Positions 1 to 6,682 of a stretch of 52,673 nucleotides of DNA are shown here, in pieces (positions within the stretch are counted from its first letter, which is position 1; each line of letters opens with the position of its first letter). The stretch spans positions 1 to 52,673 of the forward strand of contig CAYXGV010000001.1 in NCBI GenBank assembly GCA_964464685.1, written 5' to 3'. Made by a program: the position numbers and the translations under genes. A model generated the notes under the pieces. The model saw only the letters and a list, made by a program, of their open reading frames with translations, was not told where the DNA came from and did not search any database. The DNA comes from JABIBU01 sp964464685 (lineage in GTDB: Bacteria > Patescibacteriota > Patescibacteriia > Magasanikbacterales > UBA922).

Positions 1-13
1 ATTTCATACACCC

Positions 14-43
14 ATCATACCACTTCCCCACCCTTCCAGTCAA
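14..43 (-). promoter_or_regulatory. Promoter firing off the left edge
   Basis: On the minus strand TTGACT (43-38) and TATGAT (19-14) are separated by 18 bp. An ATG at 7-5 lies 6 nt after the -10 box, so a gene running off the left edge would be leaderless or nearly so. Only two codons are visible and the product cannot be named. Confidence 0.45.
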
Positions 44-84
44 CCAAACAAAAAAACCATTCAAAAAAGTGGAGATTTATGTGT

Positions 85-93
85 TGTGGATAA
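85..93 (-). promoter_or_regulatory. Single DnaA-box 9-mer
   Basis: The plus strand reads TGTGGATAA, the exact complement of the consensus DnaA box TTATCCACA. It sits between two divergent promoters. One box is not an origin; it may be a DnaA control site or chance. Confidence 0.35.
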
Positions 94-96
94 CTA

Positions 97-125
97 TTGA
101 CAAAAACATCATTTTGTAGTATATT
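97..125 (+). promoter_or_regulatory. Strong promoter of a short RNA
   Basis: TTGACA (97-102), a 17-bp spacer and TATATT (120-125) form a near-consensus sigma-70 promoter. The expected start is near 132. No open reading frame of credible length follows before the terminator. Confidence 0.6.
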
Positions 126-131
126 ATATAT

Positions 132-198
132 ACCTGCCCGAGTTGATTCGGGAAGACTTTCCACAAAGGCCTGATTATATCAGGTCTTTGTTTTTTTT
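132..198 (+). ncRNA. Candidate ~67-nt hairpin RNA
   Basis: Between the promoter above and a strong intrinsic terminator the transcript has one hairpin, CCCGA (137-141) with TCGGG (148-152). The terminator is an 11-bp stem (165-175 with 179-189, 3-nt loop) followed by eight T (191-198). Its 3' end overlaps the last codons of the convergent NYN gene. It matches no RNA family I can name. It could instead be only the terminated leader of a lost gene. Confidence 0.45.
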
Positions 199-839
199 AT
201 AAGTACAATATCTTTTTTAATTTGTTGAGCATTAACTACTAAATCTGCTGTTTTTCTTAATTTTGTAGTAATATAACCACCCTTAAAAATAATAATTTTT
301 TTACCTTTTTTACTTAAAAAATTATTTAGATAAACAAAATCGGCATCACCAGAAAAAATGCAGAATGTATCATAATGTTCCATCATTTTTATAGCGTCAA
401 CGGCAATTTCAACATCAAAATTGCATTTTCTAATTTCTACAAATTTTTTACCTTCATCATCTGTTTTTTCATGTTTTACTATACCATCTTCTAAAGTTAG
501 GTAATGTTTTATCTTTTGTACATCTTTAGTTATTACATTTCTGCTATCAAATAAAATTCTAAGTGCATCAGTAAATCTACACGAGCCATCATTCATAGGA
601 TCTTCGCCATAATAAACTTTGACTTTTTTACTGATAAAATTTGTAAAATTATTTAATTTGTCTATATCAATTCCTAAACACTGATCTTCTGCTAGTGGTC
701 TATTATTCCAATCTTGTCTGTCTTTCTCAAACCATTTATTTACATTAGAAAAATCAATAAAGATAAAAATACGACCGTATTCATCACCGATATCTAGACC
801 TTCACGTATTATCTTTTCCTTAAAATTTTGTATATCCAT
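180..839 (-). CDS. NYN-domain (PIN-like) putative nuclease
   Basis: A 219-aa protein of the NYN/LabA (DUF88) type, a PIN-like fold usually linked to RNA cleavage. The acidic motifs are visible: FIDFSN near the N-terminus, DVEIAVDA in the middle and FSGDADF near residue 165, supplying the aspartates expected at a metal site. ATG 839 is chosen because the domain starts soon after it. An in-frame GTG at 866 overlaps the stop of the upstream AbrB-like gene and would couple the two. The stop codon lies inside the hairpin of the opposing RNA. The fold is clear; the substrate is unknown. Confidence 0.75.
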   Translation of the reverse strand: MDIQNFKEKIIREGLDIGDEYGRIFIFIDFSNVNKWFEKDRQDWNNRPLAEDQCLGIDIDKLNNFTNFISKKVKVYYGEDPMNDGSCRFTDALRILFDSRNVITKDVQKIKHYLTLEDGIVKHEKTDDEGKKFVEIRKCNFDVEIAVDAIKMMEHYDTFCIFSGDADFVYLNNFLSKKGKKIIIFKGGYITTKLRKTADLVVNAQQIKKDIVLIKKTKT

Positions 840-862
840 ATTAAATGTAAATCCGACGATCC

Positions 863-1018
863 TCACTTCCAATCACTAATAATAATATTTTTTCCTTTCC
901 GCTCAAGAAACAACTTCTGTCTCTCTCTGATTTTTAATTCCTTAACAATATCCATCGGAATTACGACTGACAAGCTCCGCTTGCCGACACGAGTTACTTT
1001 TCTTATGTATTTTTTCAT
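863..1018 (-). CDS. AbrB/SpoVT-like small DNA-binding protein
   Basis: A 51-aa reading frame starting MKKYIRKVTRVGKRSLSVVI. It has the swapped-hairpin AbrB/MazE pattern: a K-V-T-x-x-G-K-R-S-L-S-V-V-I-P strand, then a short helix and a LKIRERQKLFLER strand. The size and fold fit an antitoxin or transition-state regulator. It lies directly upstream of the NYN gene, and its TGA overlaps that gene's possible GTG start. A GCTACGTAGC-type palindrome at about 1031-1050 lies just upstream and could be an operator. Role inferred from context. Confidence 0.7.
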   Translation of the reverse strand: MKKYIRKVTRVGKRSLSVVIPMDIVKELKIRERQKLFLERKGKNIIISDWK

Positions 1019-1100
1019 ATATTTTCTTGTTACGTAGCACGCTACGTAGCAGATTATTAATTATATTTTTATCCTAATATTTCAATCTACAGCTTAAGAC

Positions 1101-1514
1101 TTATAACTTAGAATTGCTATACACCCAATACTTGAGCAAGAAAAAATTCCAACTAACCGACAGAGCAATATTAGCCACCCTAACCAGACGGTAATCAAAA
1201 CCAATCTTTTTACTAAACACAAACATTATAATTACCGCCAGTAAATAATTGAAAGCAAACAAAATCATATATCTAACAAATTGTTTGTGGGGTAATTCTT
1301 TATTTTTAAATGACCAATATTTATTCAAAGTAAAATTATAAGCCACAAGTATAATTTGATTTAAAATCACTGCCAAAGTCGCACCTAAACCAAATTTTTC
1401 TTTAAAAAAAACCAGAGTACCGATATCTAAAAATAAACCGGAAATACCAATTACAAAGTACTTACCAAATTCAAAACGCACACCCCAGAAATAAGATAGT
1501 AACTTTCTAAACAT
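1101..1514 (-). CDS. GtrA family membrane protein
   Basis: 137 aa with four predicted membrane helices and the GtrA/DPMS1 pattern: FGKYFVIGISGLFLDIG in the first helix, YNFTLNKYWSFKN after the second and LLKYWVYS near the end. Family members are thought to move or flip polyprenyl-linked sugars for surface polysaccharides. The start ATG is preceded by a word-repeat made of TGATAAATGATAAG, with no clear ribosome binding site. Substrate not inferable. Confidence 0.8.
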   Translation of the reverse strand: MFRKLLSYFWGVRFEFGKYFVIGISGLFLDIGTLVFFKEKFGLGATLAVILNQIILVAYNFTLNKYWSFKNKELPHKQFVRYMILFAFNYLLAVIIMFVFSKKIGFDYRLVRVANIALSVSWNFFLLKYWVYSNSKL

Positions 1515-1618
1515 ATTTTATCACTTATCATTTATCATTTCTATTCAGCATATGATAGATGATAAATAATGGATGGTATTAATTTATTTGTATCCTTGTA
1601 ACTTGTATCATTGTTTCC

Positions 1619-3520
1619 TTATTCCAATACCGCTTTAATCCTTCTAATACCTGCTGAAGATGATTCCTCTTTTTTTATTACAAAATGACCCAGATTTCCA
1701 ATGTGTTCTACATGTGGTCCACCACAAATCTCACGACTCACATAATTATCATCGGCACCGATGGTATAAACTTTTACTCTATCACCATATTTATCACCAA
1801 ACAAACCAATCGCCCCTTTGGCCTTGGCTTCTTCCACTGTCATTTCTTCAAGACTAACTGGTAAATCTTTTTCTATAGCGTCATTAACAATTTTTTCTAC
1901 TGCTTGTATTTGTTCGGGGGTCATTTTGTCTGGATGAGTAAAATCAAATCGCAAACGCTCGGCAGTAATATTACTCCCCTTTTGAGCAACATGATCTCCC
2001 AAAACTTTTCGCAAGGCACTATGCAACAAATGAGTAGCAGTGTGGTATTTGGTACTCATTTCACCATGATCAGCCAGACCCCCTTTGAATTTTTGTTCAG
2101 CACCAGACCGTGACAATTCCTGGTGTTTTTTCATATCTCTTTCAAAAGCTCCAATATCAACTTCAAGTCCTTTTTCTTTTGCTAACTCAATAATCAACTC
2201 AATAGGAAATCCATACGTTGTATACAAAGTAAAAACAGAATGAGATGCTAATTTTTTATCCACAGACACTCCATTTATACGTGTTTCAATTATAGTCCTA
2301 AATTCTTTCATACCTTTTTCTAAAGTTTTAGAAAACTTTTCTTCTTCTTTTTTTAATTCTCCCAAAATCAATGCTTTTTTTTCTAACAAATCTGGATATA
2401 TATCTTGATATAAATCTATATAACTTTCAGCAATATGTTTTGTAAATAATTCCCCCACTCCCAAATCATTTCCAAATCGAACCGCTCGACGAATTAAACG
2501 ACGGGTAAAATAGCCTTGATCTTTGTTGGAAGGTATAGCTCCATCAGCAATCAAAAACGTAGCCGCTCGCAAATGATCCAAAATTACTCGGTACGCATAG
2601 GTTTCTTTTTTGTCTACTCCATATTTCTTACCACTCAATTCCTCAATAGTATTTTTGGCATTTTCAAAAATATCCAGTGCAAAAATATCAGGATTATCCA
2701 GAAGCGCCATCCCCATGCGTTCTAGCCCACCACCAAAATCAACATTTGGCTGGGCTAACTTTTCAAAACCATTTGCCACCTTTTTATACTGCATGAACAC
2801 ATTATTTCCAATTTCTACAAATCGTCCGCAATCACAATTTGGATGACAAGGCTCATCTTTCCACTCTGATTTTTTGTGCAATCCCAAATGTTCTCCAAAA
2901 TCCCAAAACATCTCGCTATCAGGTCCACCTGGTTCACCTTCTGGCATATTTTCTGGCACACCGGTCCGACTCCACCAATTTTTCTTTGCACTATAATAAA
3001 ATATTCTACCGCCTTGCATACCATTTTCTCCAGCATCATCAACAATACCTGCTGTTATATTTTTTGTAGCAAATAAATCCTGCCAAATTTTTGCAGACTC
3101 TTCATCTTTTGGAATATCATTTTTTTCGTCACCAATAAAACAAGTAATATACAATCTACTTGGATCAATACCAATTTCACTTGTTAAAAATTCAAACATC
3201 CATTCAATTTGTTCTTTTTTAAAATAATCACCCAGTGACCAATTTCCAAGCATTTCAAAAAATGTAGTGTGACGATTGTCCCCCACCTCATCCATATCTA
3301 CAGCCCGAAAACATTTTTGAGAATCAGTGATACGAGTACCCTGTGGATGTTTTTCACCCAAAAGATATGGCACCATGGGTTGCATGCCTGATCCAGTAAA
3401 TAATGTTGTTGGATCATTTTCTGGAATCAAAGAAGCCGAAGATATTGCAGTATGATCTAATTTTCCGCCTCGGGTAGAAAAAAAATCTAAATATTTTTGT
3501 CGAAGTTCATTCGTAGTCAT
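1619..3520 (-). CDS. alaS: Alanyl-tRNA synthetase, short form
   Basis: Charges tRNA-Ala. The class II catalytic core is intact (GSGMQPMVPYLLG, RHTTFFEMLGNWSLGDYFK, GGGLERMGM), followed by the editing domain with its four zinc ligands: HTATH (His493, His497) and CGGPH (Cys599, His603). At 633 aa it lacks the roughly 200-residue C-terminal C-Ala/DHHA1 region of the usual ~875-aa enzyme. The frame ends cleanly, so this is a natural short form rather than a break. A TATAAT lies 7 nt before the ATG, suggesting a leaderless message. Confidence 0.95.
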   Translation of the reverse strand: MTTNELRQKYLDFFSTRGGKLDHTAISSASLIPENDPTTLFTGSGMQPMVPYLLGEKHPQGTRITDSQKCFRAVDMDEVGDNRHTTFFEMLGNWSLGDYFKKEQIEWMFEFLTSEIGIDPSRLYITCFIGDEKNDIPKDEESAKIWQDLFATKNITAGIVDDAGENGMQGGRIFYYSAKKNWWSRTGVPENMPEGEPGGPDSEMFWDFGEHLGLHKKSEWKDEPCHPNCDCGRFVEIGNNVFMQYKKVANGFEKLAQPNVDFGGGLERMGMALLDNPDIFALDIFENAKNTIEELSGKKYGVDKKETYAYRVILDHLRAATFLIADGAIPSNKDQGYFTRRLIRRAVRFGNDLGVGELFTKHIAESYIDLYQDIYPDLLEKKALILGELKKEEEKFSKTLEKGMKEFRTIIETRINGVSVDKKLASHSVFTLYTTYGFPIELIIELAKEKGLEVDIGAFERDMKKHQELSRSGAEQKFKGGLADHGEMSTKYHTATHLLHSALRKVLGDHVAQKGSNITAERLRFDFTHPDKMTPEQIQAVEKIVNDAIEKDLPVSLEEMTVEEAKAKGAIGLFGDKYGDRVKVYTIGADDNYVSREICGGPHVEHIGNLGHFVIKKEESSSAGIRRIKAVLE

Positions 3521-3527
3521 AAAAAAA

Positions 3528-3533
3528 ATTATA
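3528..3533 (-). promoter_or_regulatory. -10 box of alaS, leaderless geometry
   Basis: A perfect TATAAT ends 7 nt before the alaS ATG (3520). Transcription would start at or within a base or two of the ATG. No good -35 box was found at 16-18 bp. Confidence 0.45.
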
Positions 3534-3575
3534 GCTTGTAAAATAAAAACTTTATTGGCTTTATAAACTTTTTAA

Positions 3576-3677
3576 TTATTTTAGATACTTAAAAGCAAAA
3601 AATACCATAATACCAACCAAAATTAAAAGTGGCAAAGCCGAATAAATAAAACTACTGAGATTAATAGAAGATTCCAT
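3576..3677 (-). CDS. 33-aa single-span membrane peptide
   Basis: Reading frame starting MESSINLSSFIYSALPLLIL and ending FAFKYLK, with one hydrophobic helix over most of its length and a basic end. It lies just upstream of alaS on the same strand. No Shine-Dalgarno sequence is evident and no homolog is recognised. Its membrane-helix composition argues for a real peptide, but an open frame this short can occur by chance. Confidence 0.35.
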   Translation of the reverse strand: MESSINLSSFIYSALPLLILVGIMVFFAFKYLK

Positions 3678-3742
3678 AAAGAATAAATTAAGATTAATTT
3701 AAATATATTTTAACCCTAAAAAAGAATAAAGTCAATTGATTA

Positions 3743-3771
3743 TTGACTTTTGTCAACCAATATGTTAACAT
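3743..3771 (+). promoter_or_regulatory. Promoter of the structured RNA
   Basis: TTGACT (3743-3748), a 17-bp spacer and TAACAT (3766-3771). The predicted start is near 3778. All neighbouring protein genes run on the other strand, so this promoter serves only the RNA. Confidence 0.5.
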
Positions 3772-3777
3772 TAAAAA

Positions 3778-4046
3778 GTTCTTTTAATTATGCTTCTTTT
3801 TGTGTGAACCATCCCAATTATTCCTACCGCGTCCAGGAGAGAATGTTGGGACGGCTCTCTCCAAAGCACAAGAAGAAGCAAGTGGTCTTTTGTCACCCAA
3901 CCTTGGGATTCTTCAGGCATGTCTAATCCCAATCCACGAGACCACCCAGGTCAAGGTCGCAACACTGGGCTGACAAAAGACAAGGGTAATCCGGCACGCC
4001 ACCACAAGGAGGTTTTGCGTGCCGGATCCCTCCTTTCTTTTTAAAT
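3778..4046 (+). ncRNA. Large structured RNA candidate, unknown family
   Basis: About 270 nt with no useful reading frame. Helices read directly: (1) a closing stem of about 14 bp, 3792-3805 with 3866-3879. (2) Inside it, an interleaved pair, 3812-3817 with 3846-3851 and 3836-3841 with 3857-3862, forming an H-type pseudoknot. (3) A perfect 10-bp stem, 3885-3894 with 3972-3981, enclosing an 8-bp hairpin (3903-3910 with 3925-3932) and a 5-bp hairpin (3945-3949 with 3965-3969), i.e. a three-way junction. (4) A 9-bp terminator-like stem, 3991-3999 with 4017-4025, then CCCTCCTTTCTTTTT. I see no RNase P, tmRNA, SRP or 6S signatures. The 3' U-tract is interrupted, so the end is approximate. Confidence 0.6.
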
Positions 4047-4087
4047 TATATATCTAATTCTAAAACTGTTAATAACAGTTTATTTTT

Positions 4088-5320
4088 TTATTTAACTACT
4101 CCTCCACCCAAACAGGTCTTCGCTACGCTACGCCCTGTAAACTTTTCTTCCTTACCACATAAAACTTTGTCACCTGGCATATAAAAAACACAAAACTGTC
4201 CCGGTGTAACCGCCCGCTGTGGCTTTTCAAATTTGATCAAATATCTATCCGCATAATACGCGTCATCCGCATATAATCCGTGTATCTGTGTCATTAAGCA
4301 TTTTTGCATTTCTTGCCTATGTCTCATTCTCACTTCGCACTCAAAAGGCATTTTTGGCGCAACACCAGCAATCCAATTAACATCTTCCACCTCAATTTCT
4401 TTTTTAAAAAGTAGCGGATCATCTTCACAACCTACAACTAATTCATTATTTTCAAATAGTTTATCTACCACAAACAAAGGCTTGGTTTCACTACTATGAA
4501 CTCTGGACTCTGAGCTAAGAACTCCAACATGTCGTTGTCCAATAGTATAAAATGGCAGACCAATGTGTTCTCCCAAAACCGTACCGTCACTTAATATTAT
4601 TTTACCCGGAGTTGGTTTTATTTCGTGTTGTAAAAAATCTTTCATATCGACTTCACCAACAAAACAAATCCCCATACTCTCTTCTTTGTTTGCTGTCGGC
4701 AAATCAAATTTCTTGGCTAACACTCTCACTTCATCTTTTGTATAATTTCCCAACGGAAATAACGTATATGATAATTGTTCTTGATTCAACTGATGTAAAA
4801 AATATGTCTGATCTTTGTTTTTATCCTTGGCTTGACATAGATAATATGTTGGCATCCGTAAATCAGGATTATCCGTAATCCGTAAGTTTGCATAGTGCCC
4901 TGTCGCCATCTTATCAAACCCCAACTCTCTCGCCTTCTCAAGCCAAAACCCAAATTTTACCCACCGGTTACACATCACATCCGGATTTGGCGTTCGGCCT
5001 TTTTTATACTCATCATACATGTATTTTAAAACAGTCTCTTTATATTCTTTTACAAAATTTAACTTCAAAAACGGAATACCAAGTTTAGCAGCCACTCGCA
5101 CCGCATCCCTATAATCCGACACCCAACATCTTGTATTCGTATTATCCGCATAATCCGCATCATCCGCATATAAATCCGCGTCATCCGTGTCATCCGTGTC
5201 ATAATTAATCATGTATGCCCCAGTCACATCATAACCTTGTTCAACCAAAAGAGCCGCCACTACCGAAGAGTCAACTCCACCCGACATACAAACTAAAATT
5301 TTTTCTTTTTTACTTTTCAT
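4088..5320 (-). CDS. mnmA: tRNA-specific 2-thiouridylase
   Basis: Thiolates U34 of Lys, Glu and Gln tRNAs. The ATP-pyrophosphatase loop CMSGGVDSSV is near the N-terminus, followed by GRTPNPDVMCN (first catalytic Cys), ATGHYA, DQTYFL and SMGICFVGE (second catalytic Cys). ATG 5320 is chosen because upstream residues are not family-like. Compared with the usual ~360-370 aa it carries three in-frame inserts made of repeat DNA: the YADDADYAD block at 5133-5207, SSESRVHSSE at 4490-4526 and GLYADDAYYAD at 4245-4296. All lie in loops between conserved blocks, and the catalytic residues are intact, so it is probably functional. Confidence 0.95.
   Translation of the reverse strand: MKSKKEKILVCMSGGVDSSVVAALLVEQGYDVTGAYMINYDTDDTDDADLYADDADYADNTNTRCWVSDYRDAVRVAAKLGIPFLKLNFVKEYKETVLKYMYDEYKKGRTPNPDVMCNRWVKFGFWLEKARELGFDKMATGHYANLRITDNPDLRMPTYYLCQAKDKNKDQTYFLHQLNQEQLSYTLFPLGNYTKDEVRVLAKKFDLPTANKEESMGICFVGEVDMKDFLQHEIKPTPGKIILSDGTVLGEHIGLPFYTIGQRHVGVLSSESRVHSSETKPLFVVDKLFENNELVVGCEDDPLLFKKEIEVEDVNWIAGVAPKMPFECEVRMRHRQEMQKCLMTQIHGLYADDAYYADRYLIKFEKPQRAVTPGQFCVFYMPGDKVLCGKEEKFTGRSVAKTCLGGGVVK
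4245..4296 (-). repeat. Family A word repeat inside mnmA, C-terminal copy
   Basis: Plus-strand words CCGCATAATACGCGTCATCC and ATAATCCGTGTATCTG encode GLYADDAYYADR between MTQ and YLIKFEKPQ. The same words fill the gaps at 18060-18148, 35162-35296 and 51555-51640. Confidence 0.75.
4490..4526 (-). repeat. ACTATGAACTC word repeat inside mnmA
   Basis: Repeats of a GAACTCTGGACTCTGAGC-type word encode SSESRVHSSE next to the GQRHVGVL motif, where family members have only a few residues. Related words fill 16912-16978 and sit inside the nucleotidylyltransferase at 13642-13672. Confidence 0.6.
5133..5207 (-). repeat. Family A word repeat inside mnmA, N-terminal copy
   Basis: Repeats of ATCCGCATAATCCGCATC and TCATCCGTG encode the acidic block from YDTDDTDD to NTNTR (residues 47-71 of the longest frame), between MIN and CWVSD. 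It adds roughly 16 residues to a loop after the ATP-binding motif. Confidence 0.8.
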
Positions 5321-5380
5321 AAAAATATATAAACTTATCAATATTCTAGCTCAAATCTAAGAAAAAATCAAGTACCAAAA

Positions 5381-5402
5381 ACTCCTCGCGTTAGCGAGGA
5401 GT
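5381..5402 (-). terminator. Terminator after the zinc-ribbon gene
   Basis: A 9-bp stem, ACTCCTCGC with GCGAGGAGT, and a 4-nt loop. On the minus strand it is followed by TTTTTGG. It lies 19 bp past the zinc-ribbon stop codon. Confidence 0.75.
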
Positions 5403-5420
5403 CCATTGTTTTCCAAGATG

Positions 5421-5723
5421 TTAGGCATCATTACGGCGAGCCAACATGCAATCTCTGCAATAAACTGGCTTGTCACCGGTAGGTTGGAATGGAAGCTGAG
5501 AGATGTGAACGCCACATCCAGCACAATCCAAATCTACATCAAACATCTGGCGTTGTGGTTGAGGACCACGACTGTCGGTACGTTTATTGCGATATTCGCG
5601 ATTACATTCAGAACAATAAACTGGACGATCACCAGATGGTTGGAAGGGCAATTGTGAGATGTGGGTGCCACACTTGGCACATTTTAAATCCACATCATAC
5701 ATTTGTCTGTCTCCAAAATTCAT
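5421..5723 (-). CDS. Tandem CxxC zinc-ribbon protein
   Basis: 100 aa made of two near-identical units, each CxxC, 18 residues, then CxxC: CAKCG...YCSEC and CAGCG...YCRDC, both containing HISQLPFQP. Each unit should bind one zinc. Proteins of this CxxC-x17/18-CxxC type are common in Patescibacteria and of unknown function; nucleic-acid binding is a guess. It stands alone, with a near-consensus promoter inside the end of proC, a leader of about 120 nt and its own terminator. This suggests a well-expressed, separately regulated gene. Confidence 0.8.
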   Translation of the reverse strand: MNFGDRQMYDVDLKCAKCGTHISQLPFQPSGDRPVYCSECNREYRNKRTDSRGPQPQRQMFDVDLDCAGCGVHISQLPFQPTGDKPVYCRDCMLARRNDA

Positions 5724-5850
5724 ATATGATATACTTTTGTATTCCCAAAAATGTTTGAGAAAATTTGTTATGTTCGACCTATTATTTGGGAACTACTTAT
5801 TTTACGTCTTTTGATTTTGAAGAAGACAAATGTTTGTTACCCATAACCAC

Positions 5851-5879
5851 ATTATACTATTGCTTTGAAAAGAAGTCAA
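5851..5879 (-). promoter_or_regulatory. Promoter of the zinc-ribbon gene
   Basis: TTGACT (5879-5874), 17 bp, TATAAT (5856-5851), overlapping the proC stop codon. The predicted start near 5844 leaves about 120 nt of leader. An 8-bp stem TTCCCAAA/TTTGGGAA spans the region just before the ATG. Confidence 0.65.
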
Positions 5880-6673
5880 GCATTGGCTAATTCCACCGCT
5901 TTTTCAAAGGACTTATTTAATATTTCTTGCCATATTTTTTCCAAATTTACAGTTTGCAACACTTTTAGTCCAGCCTCGGTTGTTCCCCCTTTTGAGCTTA
6001 CCTGTTTACGCAAACCGGAAACTTCACTATCAGCTTGTAACAAATCATTAGCCCCATCTATAGTCTGCAACAAAAGCATTTTTGACTCTTTTTCAGAAAA
6101 ACCAAACTCCTCCACTGCCTTCAACCACTCTTCAACCACAGCAAAGAAAAAACCTGGACCACTCCCAGAAACTGCTGTGGCTTTATTTATTTTTTCTTCA
6201 GTATCAACAAATAATTCTTTCCCAATTACATTCAATAATTTAATAATCGCTTCTTTAGCTTGTTCGTCAACTTTGTGTAAACAAGTCCAAACCGTCATTG
6301 ACTTCCCCACTCTAGCACCAAGATTTGGCATAGTCCGAACAACTTTTTCTACTGCTAATTCGTTCTTAATTTTTTCCATATTAACTCCAGCCATGACTGA
6401 CATTACTAAAACATCTGGTTTTAATAAACCTTTAATTTCTTTTGCAACTTCTAGAAAATTTTGTGGCTTGACTGCCAAAATAACTAGGTCAGAATTTTCT
6501 ACCGCCAGTTTATTATCTGAACCAAAATTAATATTTGAAAAATTTAGCCTTAACTCATCTACACTTTCTCCAGAACCAACCGTGGCAGTAATTTGTGATT
6601 CGGAAAAAACTTTTTGACAAGCAGACAAAAATATTTTTCCCATTGTACCTGCTCCTATAATTGTTATTTTCAT
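5876..6673 (-). CDS. proC: Pyrroline-5-carboxylate reductase
   Basis: Last step of proline synthesis, reducing pyrroline-5-carboxylate with NAD(P)H. 265 aa, the usual length. The Rossmann motif IIGAGTMG is at the N-terminus, AVKPQ near residue 70, and the conserved SGSGPGFFF and SSKGGTTEAGL segments are in the C-terminal half. It is the third gene of proA-proB-proC, starting 9 nt after the proB stop codon. Start and identity are secure. Confidence 0.95.
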   Translation of the reverse strand: MKITIIGAGTMGKIFLSACQKVFSESQITATVGSGESVDELRLNFSNINFGSDNKLAVENSDLVILAVKPQNFLEVAKEIKGLLKPDVLVMSVMAGVNMEKIKNELAVEKVVRTMPNLGARVGKSMTVWTCLHKVDEQAKEAIIKLLNVIGKELFVDTEEKINKATAVSGSGPGFFFAVVEEWLKAVEEFGFSEKESKMLLLQTIDGANDLLQADSEVSGLRKQVSSKGGTTEAGLKVLQTVNLEKIWQEILNKSFEKAVELANA

Positions 6674-6682
6674 AAATTTTAC

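Noticed and set aside
3778..4046. Structured RNA as RNase P, tmRNA, SRP or 6S RNA
   Set aside because: The conserved blocks of each (for example GAGGAAAGUC, a tRNA-like end, the SRP GGAA-loop domain) were looked for on both strands and not found. A GGATCCCTCCTTTC near the 3' end resembles the tail of 16S rRNA, but no other 16S sequence is present.
5865..6617. 250-aa plus-strand frame opposite proC
   Set aside because: Antisense shadow of an unmistakable proC; Ser/Thr-rich with no motif.
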